From Agrypnia vestita (Eukaryota; Arthropoda; Insecta; Trichoptera; Phryganeidae), in contig JADDOH010023125.1 of NCBI GenBank assembly GCA_016648135.1, forward strand, positions 168,848 through 232,847: DNA of 64,000 bases, given 5' to 3'. The notes below the pieces were generated by a model. It was not told the origin of the DNA. It saw only the letters and a list, made by a program, of their open reading frames with translations, and searched no databases. This document shows, piece after piece, positions 38,200 to 47,819 of this stretch (position 1 is the stretch's first letter; each line of letters starts with the position of its first letter). Made by a program: the position numbers and the translations under genes.

Positions 38200-38560
38200 C
38201 TCACGGCCGGCCTGACGTTAGAGGAATATAACAGGACCAGTACCTGGGCTCGGGCAGCTGCGGGACGCCGGCGGAGGGAACCGAAACTCCAATAAAGGGA
38301 GCACCGCACACCTGTTGCTTTCGCGATCGAACCACCGCGCGGACGCGGAACGGCGCGGAACGAACGCGACCGACCGCGGCGAGCGCGGCCCCACGACTGA
38401 CTCGCGAGTTACCTGAGCGGGCGGCGGTGCCTCGCTCCCTTCCACCCGACAGGTGCCTGCCCCCTCCCGCGCCCGGCACCCGTCTCCCTCGCTCCCGGGC
38501 AGCGGCGCGCCCTCTCCGTCGCTCGCATCTCCTCACGCATCCGTCATGTGTAACCGACAC
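38200..38560. promoter_or_regulatory. CpG-rich island, candidate promoter / 5' exon region
   Basis: The densest CpG block in the window (for example ACCGCGCGGACGCGGAACGG). Potential 5' splice sites include CTCAG|GTAACT (minus, junction 38,413/38,412), CCCAG|GTACTGG (minus, 38,244/38,243) and ACAG|GTGCCT (plus, about 38,454). The three overlapping long frames here encode Arg/Pro/Ala-rich low-complexity peptides that I treat as compositional. It may be an alternative promoter paired with the 25.6-26.5 kb island. Confidence 0.35.
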
Positions 38561-38675
38561 CATTTCCGATCCGGTGTTGCGTAAAGTCGATTCAATTGAT
38601 GTTCTCCCTCAGATATCGATTTGCCGCGATGAGTACTTCCCCTTCGCTAGCTAGTATTAAGATAATGTCTTCTGA

Positions 38676-38763
38676 GTAGCTTGTTGGTGTAGTATTTATG
38701 ACACTCGCCTAGTGGTCTGATGATCGGTGGTTCGAGCCCCATCCCGAGACACCAGCAAGTTAG
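38676..38763 (+). repeat. tRNA-like SINE or tRNA pseudogene, hairpin-closed
   Basis: TTGGTGTAGTATTTATGACA and CTCGCC resemble the D-arm half of Asp/Gly-type tRNAs. GGTGGTTCGAGCCCC contains a perfect B-box (GGTTCGAGCCC). TAGCTTGTTGGTGT and ACACCAGCAAGTTA close the ends as a 14-bp inverted repeat with two mismatches. The anticodon arm does not fold convincingly, so a functional tRNA is unlikely. Confidence 0.4.
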
Positions 38764-38869
38764 TCCTATTCTCATAGCGCGAGCGTTTAGCTTATTTTGA
38801 GAATAGTAAGAATATTGTTGCGACACGTATTCCGTGTTCGTATCTCTATTAAGAAACCACAGTATAAAA

Positions 38870-39500
38870 ATTTACGGAGATGAATTAAACCCGTACTTAA
38901 AGAAAGAGGGTTGGGTCACAGCGAAAAAATGTCCCCCCTCGCTTATGTCTAAGAAACATTTAAAATGTATTTATCATAATAATAGTTATCATTAGCAACG
39001 TTGTATAAAACAGCTCTCTAGCTTCGGCATAATTATCTTTTAAAAACAATTAAATAATTTTTAACGATAAAACAATCATAGGATTATAAAACAGCAATAT
39101 TTTACCTATTCCAATCTTAGGATTTCAAATAAAAATGACTTGACTTCACAGAGTATAGATACAATTATACAGATATGAATAAACTATCTTTAGGAGATGT
39201 CACTGCCTAAAAAAGGCCCCCCTCGCGAATACTTAAGATATATTTATAAAAATTAGATAATAAAACCCCCCAGTAAACAAAAATATTTTTTGACAATAGT
39301 AGTTCTTTTTTTAAACATGTAAAACCGATTGCGTATTTTTGTAATAAAGCGTGACTTATTTACTTAGATACTATAACTTTTAAGAGTATTTAGTAAGAGT
39401 ACTTTTTCATAATTGTTTTAAAATTTATAAGCTCGTATCGTTATCTTTTTAAACGAATCATATTGGGTTCCTACCAAGAAATTTACGCTAGTTCATGTCC
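38870..39500 (+). repeat. dispersed repeat D, copy 3
   Basis: Contains the family blocks TGTAATAAAGCGTGACTTAT, GAGTATTTAGTAAGAG and CATAATTGTTTTAAAATTTA. The 5' module (GATGAATTAAACCC...GTCACAGCG...CCCCCCTCGC) appears again, diverged, at about 39,170-39,240. This copy is therefore longer than the others. Confidence 0.55.
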
Positions 39501-39711
39501 GTACATTTTCGTGGTCTGCGACTTCAAATCATTAAACTATAAACTTAGCGGTGTGCGGGAAATCGAATCGATCTCTTACGTCATTAAATTACGTTTTTTT
39601 TTAATTTAACTAAGCTTAGTTTCGTGACCATAGATTATTTTTCTTATTATTCTACATTATTCTACTTTTCTATTCTACTATTCTACTTATTTTAATTATT
39701 TTTCTACATTA

Positions 39712-41015
39712 TTGAACGAAGAATTTCCACGAACAACTCATGTGTCAGAACAACCAGTGCTGGGACCAGTTGAAGAAATCACCCCGGGAGAAGTTAAAGT
39801 AGTCATATCATAAATGAAAATGGGGAAAGCAGCGGGGCCAGATAATATTTCAGCCGAATTTTGGAAACAGTGTGGGGAAGTGGGACATAAATTGCTGCGC
39901 AACCTTTATAATAAGTTACCGACTGGAGAACCAATGCCAGAAAGCTTTTGGAAGAGTTATCTTCTTCCATTTTACAAAAATAAGGGAGACTCTAGGAAGT
40001 GTGACAATTATAGAGGGATAAAGGCTATGTCTCACCGTGAAAATATATGAGAGGGTTATCAACACACGAATTAGGAATATTGTAAAAATAAGCGACGATC
40101 AATGCGGCTTTGCGTTGAGGACGTCAACAATAGATGCTATTCAAACAGTCAGAATCATAGTTGAAAAATATGTAAATGCAAAAAAAAACTTATACATGGA
40201 ATTTATAGACTTGGAGAAAGCATTTGCCAGGGTACCCCGAACCCTGATATGGGTGGCATTGAGATCTCATAACGTACCAGAAGGATATGTGCTCTCCATA
40301 CAAGATATGTATACTGACGTAGAAACACATGTAACATGCACATCAGGAACTTCACCAAAATTTCCAATAAAAGTTGAGGTACATCAAGGAGCAGTCCTCA
40401 GCCCACCACTATTGTGTATTATTGTACTAATTATCTAGCGATTCAAGAAATGAACAGTATACTCGAGATTATGCCTTCTGCAGATTATGTAGTAGATACT
40501 GATAGCAGATAATCATCGTGACTTACAGAATAGCCTGGAAAGGTGGAGAAAGATCCTGGAGGATTATGGCCTAAAATTAGCAGGAAAAAGATTGAATATC
40601 TGTACTTGCCATTTGAAGGCATAAATGCTGCAACTCCTTCGATGCAACTGGATGAGGAAACATTAGCCAACTGTGACTCATTTAAGTATCTGGGGTCACT
40701 CAATCACAGAGACGGAGGATACGCAGCGGATGTCGACCATAGAATGGGTGTGGGATGGACGAAATTTAGATCTGTAACAGGAATCTTGTGTGACCCGAAA
40801 ATTCCTATAAAACTTAAAGTAATACCAGACTATATTTAGACCCGCGATAACCTATAACTCCGAATGCTGGACTATGTACAACTCCTACTCTAGGCAACCC
40901 GAAACAGCAAAAGTAACAGACATAAACAACCTGGAGGAGCGACACCTGAGATGATATGGGCATATAAGACGGAGACCACCAGACCACACAGTGAAGCAGG
41001 CAATGTCTATGGAAC
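39712..41015 (+). pseudogene. RTE-like non-LTR retrotransposon, reverse transcriptase remnant
   Basis: Fragments in order: NEEFPRTTHVSEQPVLGPVE; KMGKAAGPDNISAEFW; CDNYRGIKAMSH; after a frame change at about 40,035, ISDDQCGFALRTSTIDAIQ; FIDLEKAFARVPRTLIW; VEVHQGAVLSPPL; and SFKYLGSLNHRDGG near 40,690. The C-terminal RPPDHTVKQAMSMEL runs to about 41,015. The PDxIPAE-type, FGF/RST and LHQGSxLSP-type blocks are those of RTE-clade reverse transcriptases. It is inactive: a stop lies at 39,811, frames shift, motif A reads AFARV instead of AFDRV, and the YADD box is lost. The endonuclease is missing. It runs into a MITE family 1 fragment. Confidence 0.85.
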
Positions 41016-41310
41016 TTTGTTCAATTACTTAGACTTTTTCAACAATTATTTTTGGTCTGTTTTTTAAATATTGGTGAAATACTTAACGTAATATTGATCC
41101 TTATTGTTTTATCTTTCAAATGAGACCTCTTTGATATTTATAGGACCTCTACATGGGCAGATATTAGTGAATTGACACACCATTTCCATTTCATTATGGC
41201 TGGAGAAAAATGACATACAGGCAATGTTTTGCAGATGAAATTGATCATATTTAATGCTATCTCTATTTATTAAGGCTCTGGACACACTGTAGGTATATAC
41301 TTTGTATATA
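41016..41310 (-). mobile_element. MITE family 1, unsplit partial copy
   Basis: Inverted relative to 2,349-4,034 and continuous across the point where that copy carries a LINE: minus-strand CTGCCCATGTAGAGGTCC lies at about 41,143-41,160. One TIR is partly preserved near 41,275-41,310; the other is lost next to the LINE pseudogene. Confidence 0.65.
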
Positions 41311-41369
41311 TTTTGTAATATGTCTGCATGTACGCGCATACTTAACGATTTTTTAAATACAATGTCATA

Positions 41370-41724
41370 TCTATACCTATAAAACTCAATGACTGTCTGT
41401 CTGTCTGTTCTCTATACAAATCCACACCGTTTGTCCGATTCGATTAAAATTTTGCATACTTATGCTTTAGAACCCGGCGGGTAACATAGGCAACATTTCC
41501 CTCTATTCTCTTACCCCTTCCCCTCCCCCTGACATATTTTCGATGCAAATCTGTACTGTTTGACCGATCGGACACAACATTTGGAAACTTATTCTTTAGG
41601 ACCCGGCGGAAAATATATGCGACATTTCTCCCCTATTATTTTACGGTTACGCCGGTAATAAGGAAAAAGTATGCGAAATTTGAGTTGAATCGGACGGACA
41701 GATATTGAGTTTATAGGTATACAT
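41370..41724. mobile_element. Helitron-like element A, copy 3, with inverted 5' ends
   Basis: The 5' end TCTATACCTATAAAACTCAA and about two modules run rightward from 41,370. At 41,640-41,724 a second 5' end lies in the opposite orientation: its reverse complement reads TATACCTATAAACTCAATAT, then GTCCGATTCAACTCAAATTT. The result is a head-to-head arrangement without a 3' hairpin. Confidence 0.6.
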
Positions 41725-42128
41725 GAAGAAATCATTGGAAAAGCGTAACCAAAAAAGATGTGTTCAAATATTATGAACGTAATAAAATATTATTTCAACT
41801 ACAGAAGAAAAGTATAATACCTAGGGACCTATTACTTCTGTCGATCAACGTGACGTTCGACATTCAAATTATTTACTTAGGAAAAATAGCATAAGGGACG
41901 CATACACAGCCTAGAGTGAGACTTACGTTGTCTCGACCTGCTCTCGGCTAGGGCATTAGTAGGGACGGATTTCTAGGTGGAAGAATTTCAATGGGGTTGA
42001 AATACGGAAGACGGAAAAGGAGGAAAACAGGACAATTAAACCAAACTATACGGAAATATCGACGAAGGCGATTTTGAATAATTGTGTATTTATGTTTTTT
42101 TGTTTCTTCGAAAATTCTTCGAAAAAAA

Positions 42129-42148
42129 ATATATATATATATATATTT
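42129..42148. repeat. (AT)n microsatellite
   Basis: Simple AT dinucleotide run. Confidence 0.85.
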
Positions 42149-42189
42149 AAATATTATTATTTATTCGTATTCTTTTTTTATTTTGCAAT

Positions 42190-42275
42190 AGTTGTTCGTA
42201 CCCGGCGTTGCACGGGTTGAGGATTTAGTAAAAAATAAGATTGTGAGGGGAAACAAAGGTATCCATTATTTTGCA
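42190..42275 (-). repeat. isolated Helitron A 3' end, inverted
   Basis: On the minus strand ACCTTTGTTTCCCCTCACAA...CTCAACCCGTGCAACGCCGG...GTACGAAC matches the 3' terminus of the copy ending at 42,950. The CTAG itself is degraded to CTATTG. Confidence 0.55.
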
Positions 42276-42301
42276 AAGCCTCTAAAGTTTCCAAGTAATC
42301 A

Positions 42302-42950
42302 TCTATACCTATAAAATTCAATGTCTGTCTCTTCTCTTCTTCTTCTCTATACAAAGCCACACCGTTTGTCCGATTCGATTCAAATTTTGCACACTTATTC
42401 TTTAGGACTCGGCGGGTAACATAGGAAACATTTCCACCCTATTTTCTTACCCCTACCCCTCCCCTGACATATTTTCGATGCAAATCTGTACCGTTTGACC
42501 GATCGGGCTCAAAATTTGGAAACTTATTTTTCGGCGGATAATATATGCGACATTTTCCCCATACTCTTTTAAACCTTCCCCTCCCCTGACATATTTTTGA
42601 TGCATATCTGTACCTTTCGACCGATTGGTCTCAAAATTTGGAATTTTATTCTTTAGGATCCGTCGGGTAATAAATTTGACATTTCCCCCCTATTCTTTTG
42701 ACCCTTGCCTTCTCGCTGATATATTTTCGATGCAAATCTGTACCGTTTGAACGATGGGACTCAAAATTTGGAAACTTATTCCTTAGAACCCTGCGGGTAC
42801 AAAAGTGAAATTTCCTCCCTCCCCTTTTACCCTCACCCTGATATATTTTGGATGCAAATCTATACCGTTCGAATCAAATCTTTGTTTACATCCACAAATT
42901 TATTTTCAACTTAATCCTTAACCCTTGCAACGCCGGGTACGAACAGCTAG
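42302..42950 (+). mobile_element. Helitron-like element A, copy 4 (most complete)
   Basis: Starts TCTATACCTATAAAATTCAA after an A. It carries five module starts at about 42,357, 42,480, 42,601, 42,733 and 42,855 (spacing roughly 121-132 bp). It ends CCCTTGCAACGCCGGGTACG, AACAGCTAG, then T. The A...T flanks and CTAG end match Helitron insertion. This is the best reference copy for the family. Confidence 0.75.
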
Positions 42951-43311
42951 TACAAAATAAATTCATATCAGTAGTACACTACTTTATATGTATGCGATGC
43001 CCTCTACCGCGATTAAGTTATCGAACCCTTCGGGGCTAAATGCGGGCCTTGTGCATGCGCACTACTCAACCACTTTATGCCAGAGCAACCGATAATTATT
43101 TTAAACTTTCAACGACGTCACAGAAAAGTTGTTATTTTAAATTTTGTTTTTGATCTAATATCCTGTGGATCTTTTTTCGCGGGAGCCTTTTTGTTATGGA
43201 CCTTTTTCAGTTAAACTAATATGTCCGTGGACCTATTGCCGTGTCACGAGCTGTACAAGCGCATTGCGACGCTAACAAAACAAACAAGATTGATTGTCAA
43301 TTATTATATTA

Positions 43312-43520
43312 CTAGCTCTAACCCGTCAAAAATGACGGAGCATTCGCGTCTATGCTAAGCCCTATTATATATTTATAATATCTTTTTGGCGGTCCACGGA
43401 GAGGCGACCCTAGCAACATGCGTGGGGTTTGCTGGCCCAGAATTCAAGCCCCATCTCCGGTCGTTACACGAAGTTACGGAGACAGACAGACAGACAAGGA
43501 ATTTATTATTTTTGATGTGG
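43312..43520 (-). mobile_element. Helitron-like element B, copy 2
   Basis: In plus-strand order it starts A|CTAGCTCTAACCCGTC. The perfect hairpin CCGTCAAAAATGACGG (43,324-43,339) sits 9 bases from CTAG, as a Helitron 3' end would in reverse. It continues through TCAAGCCCCATCTCCGG to ACGAAGTTACGGAGACAGAC and a (GACA)n run near 43,490. The 5' boundary is uncertain. Confidence 0.6.
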
Positions 43521-43848
43521 AAGTACCCGGTTATCAGGTCAAACAGAGGTTAATTATTATTCTTTTGTAGGTAGGTGCCTATTTTAGTTGATAAAAATGA
43601 CATTATTTATTTTTTATGTTTTGTCATCAAAATTCATCGCTTTATCGATAGATTGTTTTTAGTCATCTTTGTAAAACACTATAAAGTGTGCTATTATTAA
43701 TAAATTTCAACATCATTAAAAAAATATTTTTATATAAGCCAAGACTTTTGATAAATAAGAACCGTTTATGTCTCTAATGTCAGGTGTCAGACAGGTATTG
43801 GGTATATCTGGAATGAGATTCTGCACCATGGGGCTTCGGTGACCAGCC

Positions 43849-43889
43849 TAATGGGATATGTGGATACGTCATCATCACATATCCCATTA
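43849..43889. repeat. perfect 14-bp stem hairpin
   Basis: TAATGGGATATGTG and CACATATCCCATTA are exact inverse complements around a 13-nt loop (43,863-43,875). Confidence 0.9.
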
Positions 43890-44294
43890 CCCATGGCACG
43901 TCCGCCTTAACCCCCGGGACACTTCCATCGGACTGTAAGTGCCATCCGTCAATAAACAGTACGGCGATTATACGGTATATCTTTGACGAGCAGTAACGTT
44001 CGCGTACCAGGTGAATAAAATACAGAGGCAGATGTATTAAAATTACCGTAACAAGCGATTCTTCAATTCAGCTTCTGCCATGTTACAGCAATTTATTGAG
44101 ACAAAAATACTCAGAGAGATAGAAGTATCTAGAAGTAAACTGGATTCTGTATTTACATGGTAGAAACATTCCGCAGAATACCGTATAAAAATACAGTAAA
44201 ATAGAGAAAAATGGGAGATAGGTTTCATTTTATAAAAATCAATACAGGTTGTCAAAAAAAATAATGAATTATTGTTAATTGTATCAAAATTTTA

Positions 44295-44682
44295 TGCAGG
44301 GTGTCCCGTATCTTGACGTAGAGCTGAAATCGGGTGATAGGCCAAGTCATAATAGTTATCAGAAAAATATTTTTAAAAATTTAAAAAAACAGTCAGTCAA
44401 ACTGGGCAAAGTATCGATTTTGAATACTTGGTTTGGTCAAAAAGTGACATTTTCTTCCCAGCTTTTTGAACAAAAGTTTACAGAAGCCTTATTCAGGATT
44501 ACATAATAATAAAAAAATGAAGAAAAATAAAGATTTGTTGCAACAGGGGTGCAAAGACGTTTTTGGTTTTTTTAATGCTTATAATTTTTAAAGCACATGA
44601 CTTAGATTTTTTTAAATATTTTTCTGAGAACTATTATGACTTGACCTATTTTGACTTGACGTCGTGTCTTGACGTATAAGAT
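44295..44682. mobile_element. long-TIR MITE family 3, copy 2
   Basis: The left arm GCAGGGTGTCCCGTATCTTG, GCTGAAATCGGGTGATAGGC, CAAGTCATAATAGTTATCAG matches 7,181 onward. The right arm is inverted at 44,600-44,682. Its outermost bases are more diverged than in copy 1. Interior blocks such as GTCAAAAAGTGACATTTTCT are shared. Confidence 0.7.
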
Positions 44683-44939
44683 TGCGTATGTTTAAAAAAT
44701 CGTAATACAATATATTCATTCTCTTTATTACACAATTCACTTAACCCGTCGGTTCGTAAAAATAAGTATTTACTTATTTAAACACATGATATGCATAGCA
44801 GATACACATGAAATAGTAATAACGACTTTTATCAAAACATTTATTTTATATTTCCCCTAAAGGCAGTTAAATGTACTATCAAAACCCTGGTGATTGGGTG
44901 GAACATGAAATGGTTCGCGCCTTTGTTAAGTCATATATG

Positions 44940-45060
44940 TAGTGTATTTTTGACGGGTAATGCAGGCTCGGCGATAGCAGCATCGCTATCGTTGCCGCCT
45001 TCGGGTGTGCTAGCTCGGGGTTCAAGCCCCATCTCCGGCTGTTTGATTTGTTTTTTTAGC
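44940..45060 (-). repeat. Helitron B-related fragment with a perfect hairpin and B-box-like arm
   Basis: GTATTTTTGACGGGTAA recalls the element B hairpin. CGATAGC/GCTATCG around AGCATC (44,972-44,991) forms a perfect stem. GGGGTTCAAGCCCCATCTCC at about 45,016 matches the element B interior and also fits an RNA polymerase III B-box (GGTTCAAGCCC). Confidence 0.4.
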
Positions 45061-45147
45061 CGTGATTTTTTTTTATTTTTTATTATTTTTTTATTTTATT
45101 ATTTTTTTTTATTTATTACTTTTAAATTTATTTATACATATAAATGA

Positions 45148-45219
45148 AGGTAGTTGCTTCACTAGACAACTGATATGAGATGAGACAAGATGATAGAGAA
45201 CAATCTGAAGCAACTACCT
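45148..45219. repeat. inverted repeat, 13-bp perfect arms
   Basis: AGGTAGTTGCTTC (45,148-45,160) pairs with GAAGCAACTACCT (45,207-45,219). The 46-nt interior is purine-rich on its right half. Confidence 0.85.
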
Positions 45220-45299
45220 GTACAGTTTTTTTTTTAAGTTTGGACATTAGCAAGATATAATATATAAATACACAGAGAGACACACGACCACATATATAG

Positions 45300-45337
45300 A
45301 TATATAGACGATATAGCTATATATATATATATATATG
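45300..45337. repeat. TA-rich microsatellite
   Basis: ATATAGACGATATAGC followed by (TA)n. Confidence 0.8.
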
Positions 45338-45629
45338 TAGCATATATTAATTGAGAAAATAAGATTATGATTATCTGTAGTCAAGAAATAAAACACAAAC
45401 AATAGACTAGATATCTAGATGAATTATACATTTAGACATTGTATATAGGGAGTAAAATCATTCAAACAGAAGCCAAGAAAGCGGTTACCAAATGTAGGCA
45501 GACTACAAAACGAAAGCAATGTGTCATATGTGACAGCTTTAATTTCATTGCAAGACAATTTTGTGACTATATTAATATGGACTGTTTCGAATGGACTGAA
45601 TCGAATAATTCGGACTGGAAATTCGAAAG

Positions 45630-45720
45630 AAATTACGGACGTTTCACGAAGTTACGGAGACAGAAAGACAGACAAATGGACGGACGGACAGACAGCGAAA
45701 TTATTATGTTTGATAAATGT
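45630..45720 (-). repeat. Helitron B 5' end fragment
   Basis: CACGAAGTTACGGAGACAGA then GACAGACAAATGGACGGACG repeats the block found at 43,460-43,500. The longer frames across it (109-110 codons, plus strand) are read-through of this repeat. Confidence 0.45.
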
Positions 45721-45854
45721 ACGAAATCACAATCAAACCCGTTTACGCACGAAATCCCTTTCGTCACTTGAGATATCCAAGGGCGGTAGGGTAGCAGCCA
45801 GCGACCGCCAGACTTACGTCGTACTATCAGACCTGAAATATTTCCTATAAATGT

Positions 45855-47029
45855 ACATTACAGTTGGTAAAAAGGTTTGGATATTATGATATTTGAGTCC
45901 GGGGGATTTTGGCAGATAACAGGTAGGTAATATAGGTACAAAAAAATCTATAATGTAAACGTTACAATTTAATATCATGTAATAGTGTTAAATGGTGACC
46001 CAAATAAAATATATAAAAATCAGATTTGTTGCTGATACATAAATGACGTGATTAAGCGAAAGAAATGACCCGCGGAAAACGTCTGGCAATGATTAATATG
46101 ACTGTATAGTACTGTCGCGTTAGACACTTTAAAAAATCTAGTTTGTTATTTTTACATTTTTCTTACTCATTTTTTGTACCTGTATTACCTGTTATCTGAC
46201 AAATTTCCCCGAACTCAAATGTCATAATATCCGAACCTTCTTACCTACTATAGTCTACATCGACAGAAAAAATTCGGATTTGAAACTATAACTTAAGTCT
46301 GGCGGTCGCTAGTCTATGGTGTTTTATTACGTAGGTAACAAATTTATGGGTTCTCTCGTTTTGAACGCAAATTTAATGATTAATCACTTTAATTGTGGGA
46401 TATAAAAGCAAATGCAGCAATATCCAAAAAATTAAAAAAATATTTTGAATGCAGTCACCGAGGATAACTAATTTAAAATGTACTGAGTTCTAGATTTTAC
46501 TTATCTGTCCCTTCCAAAATGATGTTTCCTATAAATTTATAGACAATGGTTCCTATAAAATCTCGAATTCAGTAGGGACATTATAAATAAGAAACTCTCG
46601 ATGGCTGCATTCAAAGTTTTTTTAATATTGCTGCCTTTGCTTTTATACCCCACAATTATTCTTTAGTGAGATCCTTGTATGACTTTTGATGGAGAGCCAT
46701 GCAAGCGGTCTGGTCTCGTTTAAGCTGCACAGCCCATTCTACGTTTTGATTAATTGTTAGAAATTGATTTCTATTATTTATTTATGATTTATTAGCCAGT
46801 TATAGGCTTTTAAGGATTAATGTCGCTGTCTTTGTACTTTCTAATTCGTCATTATTTTTCTTGGAACTAACGTGCAACTCTAAAAAAACCTCGTGAGCGA
46901 AAACAAAAAAAAAATTACTAATTTTTTTCGCCGTATCATATCGAAACTATGTAAAAACAGAATCTTGTTTGTATGTAGAAAATAAATGTTATTTTAGTCC
47001 AATACTGGTTTTTATCCCCCGGAGTACAT
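45855..47029. other. no recognisable gene; loose inverted pair
   Basis: GGTAAAAAGGTTTGGATATT and TGACATTTGAGT-like blocks near 45,865-45,940 reappear inverted near 46,185-46,245 (CCGAACCTTCTTACC). CCAGCGACCGCCAGACTTA at about 45,797 is inverted at 46,298 (TAAGTCTGGCGGTCGCTAG). This indicates a foldback element of about 520 bp (about 45,790-46,316). The rest is AT-rich. Confidence 0.4.
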
Positions 47030-47265
47030 CAATAATAAAGATATATAATAGAGGTCTCATAGAGACGAAACTATTTTTTTATAAGAGAAAGTAAGTTATC
47101 TGTAGGGCTTATAACCTATTGTACAGCTAGCTTGGTGAACATTACATTGTGTAAAATGATCACTTATAAATACCCAAAACAACAGATATTCGTACCCACT
47201 TTCCCGTATAAAAAATAGCTTGTTTCTTTGAAACATCTATAATATATCCTGATAAATATTTTTGA
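47030..47265. mobile_element. MITE family 6 with about 60-bp TIRs
   Basis: The left TIR (47,030-47,092) read in reverse gives ACTTTCTCTTATAAAAAAATAG and CTCTATGAGAC. The right (47,199-47,265) reads ACTTTCCCGTATAAAAAATAG and CATCTATAATATATCC. The centre contains GGTGAACATTACATTGTG and ATGATCACTTATAAATACCC, shared with 22,150-22,335. Confidence 0.6.
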
Positions 47266-47490
47266 TAAGGCTACTAAAAAGAAGTCAATGATTTCCACTT
47301 TCCCGTATAAAAAATACTTTGTTTCTTTGAAACATCTATAATATATCCTGATAAATATTTTTGATAAGGCTACTAAAAAGAAGTCAATGATTTCCACTTT
47401 CCCGTATAAAAAATACTTTGTTTCTTTGAAACATCTATAATATATCCTGATAAATATTTTTGATAAGGCTACTAAAAAGAAGTCAATGAT
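47201..47490. repeat. 99-bp minisatellite, three units
   Basis: Units start at 47,201, 47,300 and 47,399 with TTCCCGTATAAAAAATA and are almost identical. Each consists of the MITE right TIR plus a 34-bp spacer ending GAAGTCAATGATT. Since 99 is divisible by three, the minus strand reads as a 148-codon frame (47,610-47,164) with a repeated 33-residue block. I regard that frame as a by-product, not a gene. Confidence 0.9.
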
Positions 47491-47539
47491 TTTTTCTACC
47501 TGGGATCTCTGTCTCAGGAAATGGAGGCTGTGAAGTCGG

Positions 47540-47815
47540 AAAATTGGTTTTACAGTCTGCTTTATGGAAGATGACCAAAACTTGGAAGAACCGGCATTAA
47601 AGCCTTGCAAAGGTGCGCTTGGAGTCGAAAATTAGATCTTGACAAGGGAAGAATACATTCGAGATGTCGCATTGATGTTTTACGAGTATGCTGTCTATAC
47701 AAAAATGTCATCTTTCTTCATCTCCACATTAAAGAGAGACTCTCCACAATACGCAGGATAATAATGCTGTCTTACTTTAGGCATGTTAGTAGATGAGAAG
47801 GCCTGGAAAAATTAG
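47540..47815 (+). pseudogene. possible LINE reverse-transcriptase C-terminal relic
   Basis: Plus-strand fragments HIKERLSTIRRIIM and LSYFRHVSR, then EGLEKLVI after a stop, resemble the conserved end of insect non-LTR polyproteins. That end normally reads ...FFGHVSRR...EKLVI. The preceding 150 bp has no clear blocks. Frames are broken. Weak but specific; could be checked by protein search. Confidence 0.4.
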
Positions 47816-47819
47816 TGAT

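Noticed and set aside
38201..38563. 120-codon minus-strand frame and 75-codon frames on both strands
   Set aside because: Three overlapping frames in a CpG-rich block; low-complexity Arg-rich products with no domain.
45439..45850. 110- and 109-codon plus-strand frames
   Set aside because: They overlap each other in different frames and cross the (GACA/GACG)n end of Helitron B; this is read-through of a repeat.
47201..47490. CRISPR-like array
   Set aside because: The 99-bp units are contiguous, near-identical tandem repeats with no variable spacers, in a eukaryotic genome.
47164..47610. 148-codon minus-strand frame with a 33-residue repeat
   Set aside because: It is the 99-bp minisatellite read in the one frame lacking stops; 99 is divisible by 3, so openness of one unit propagates to all.
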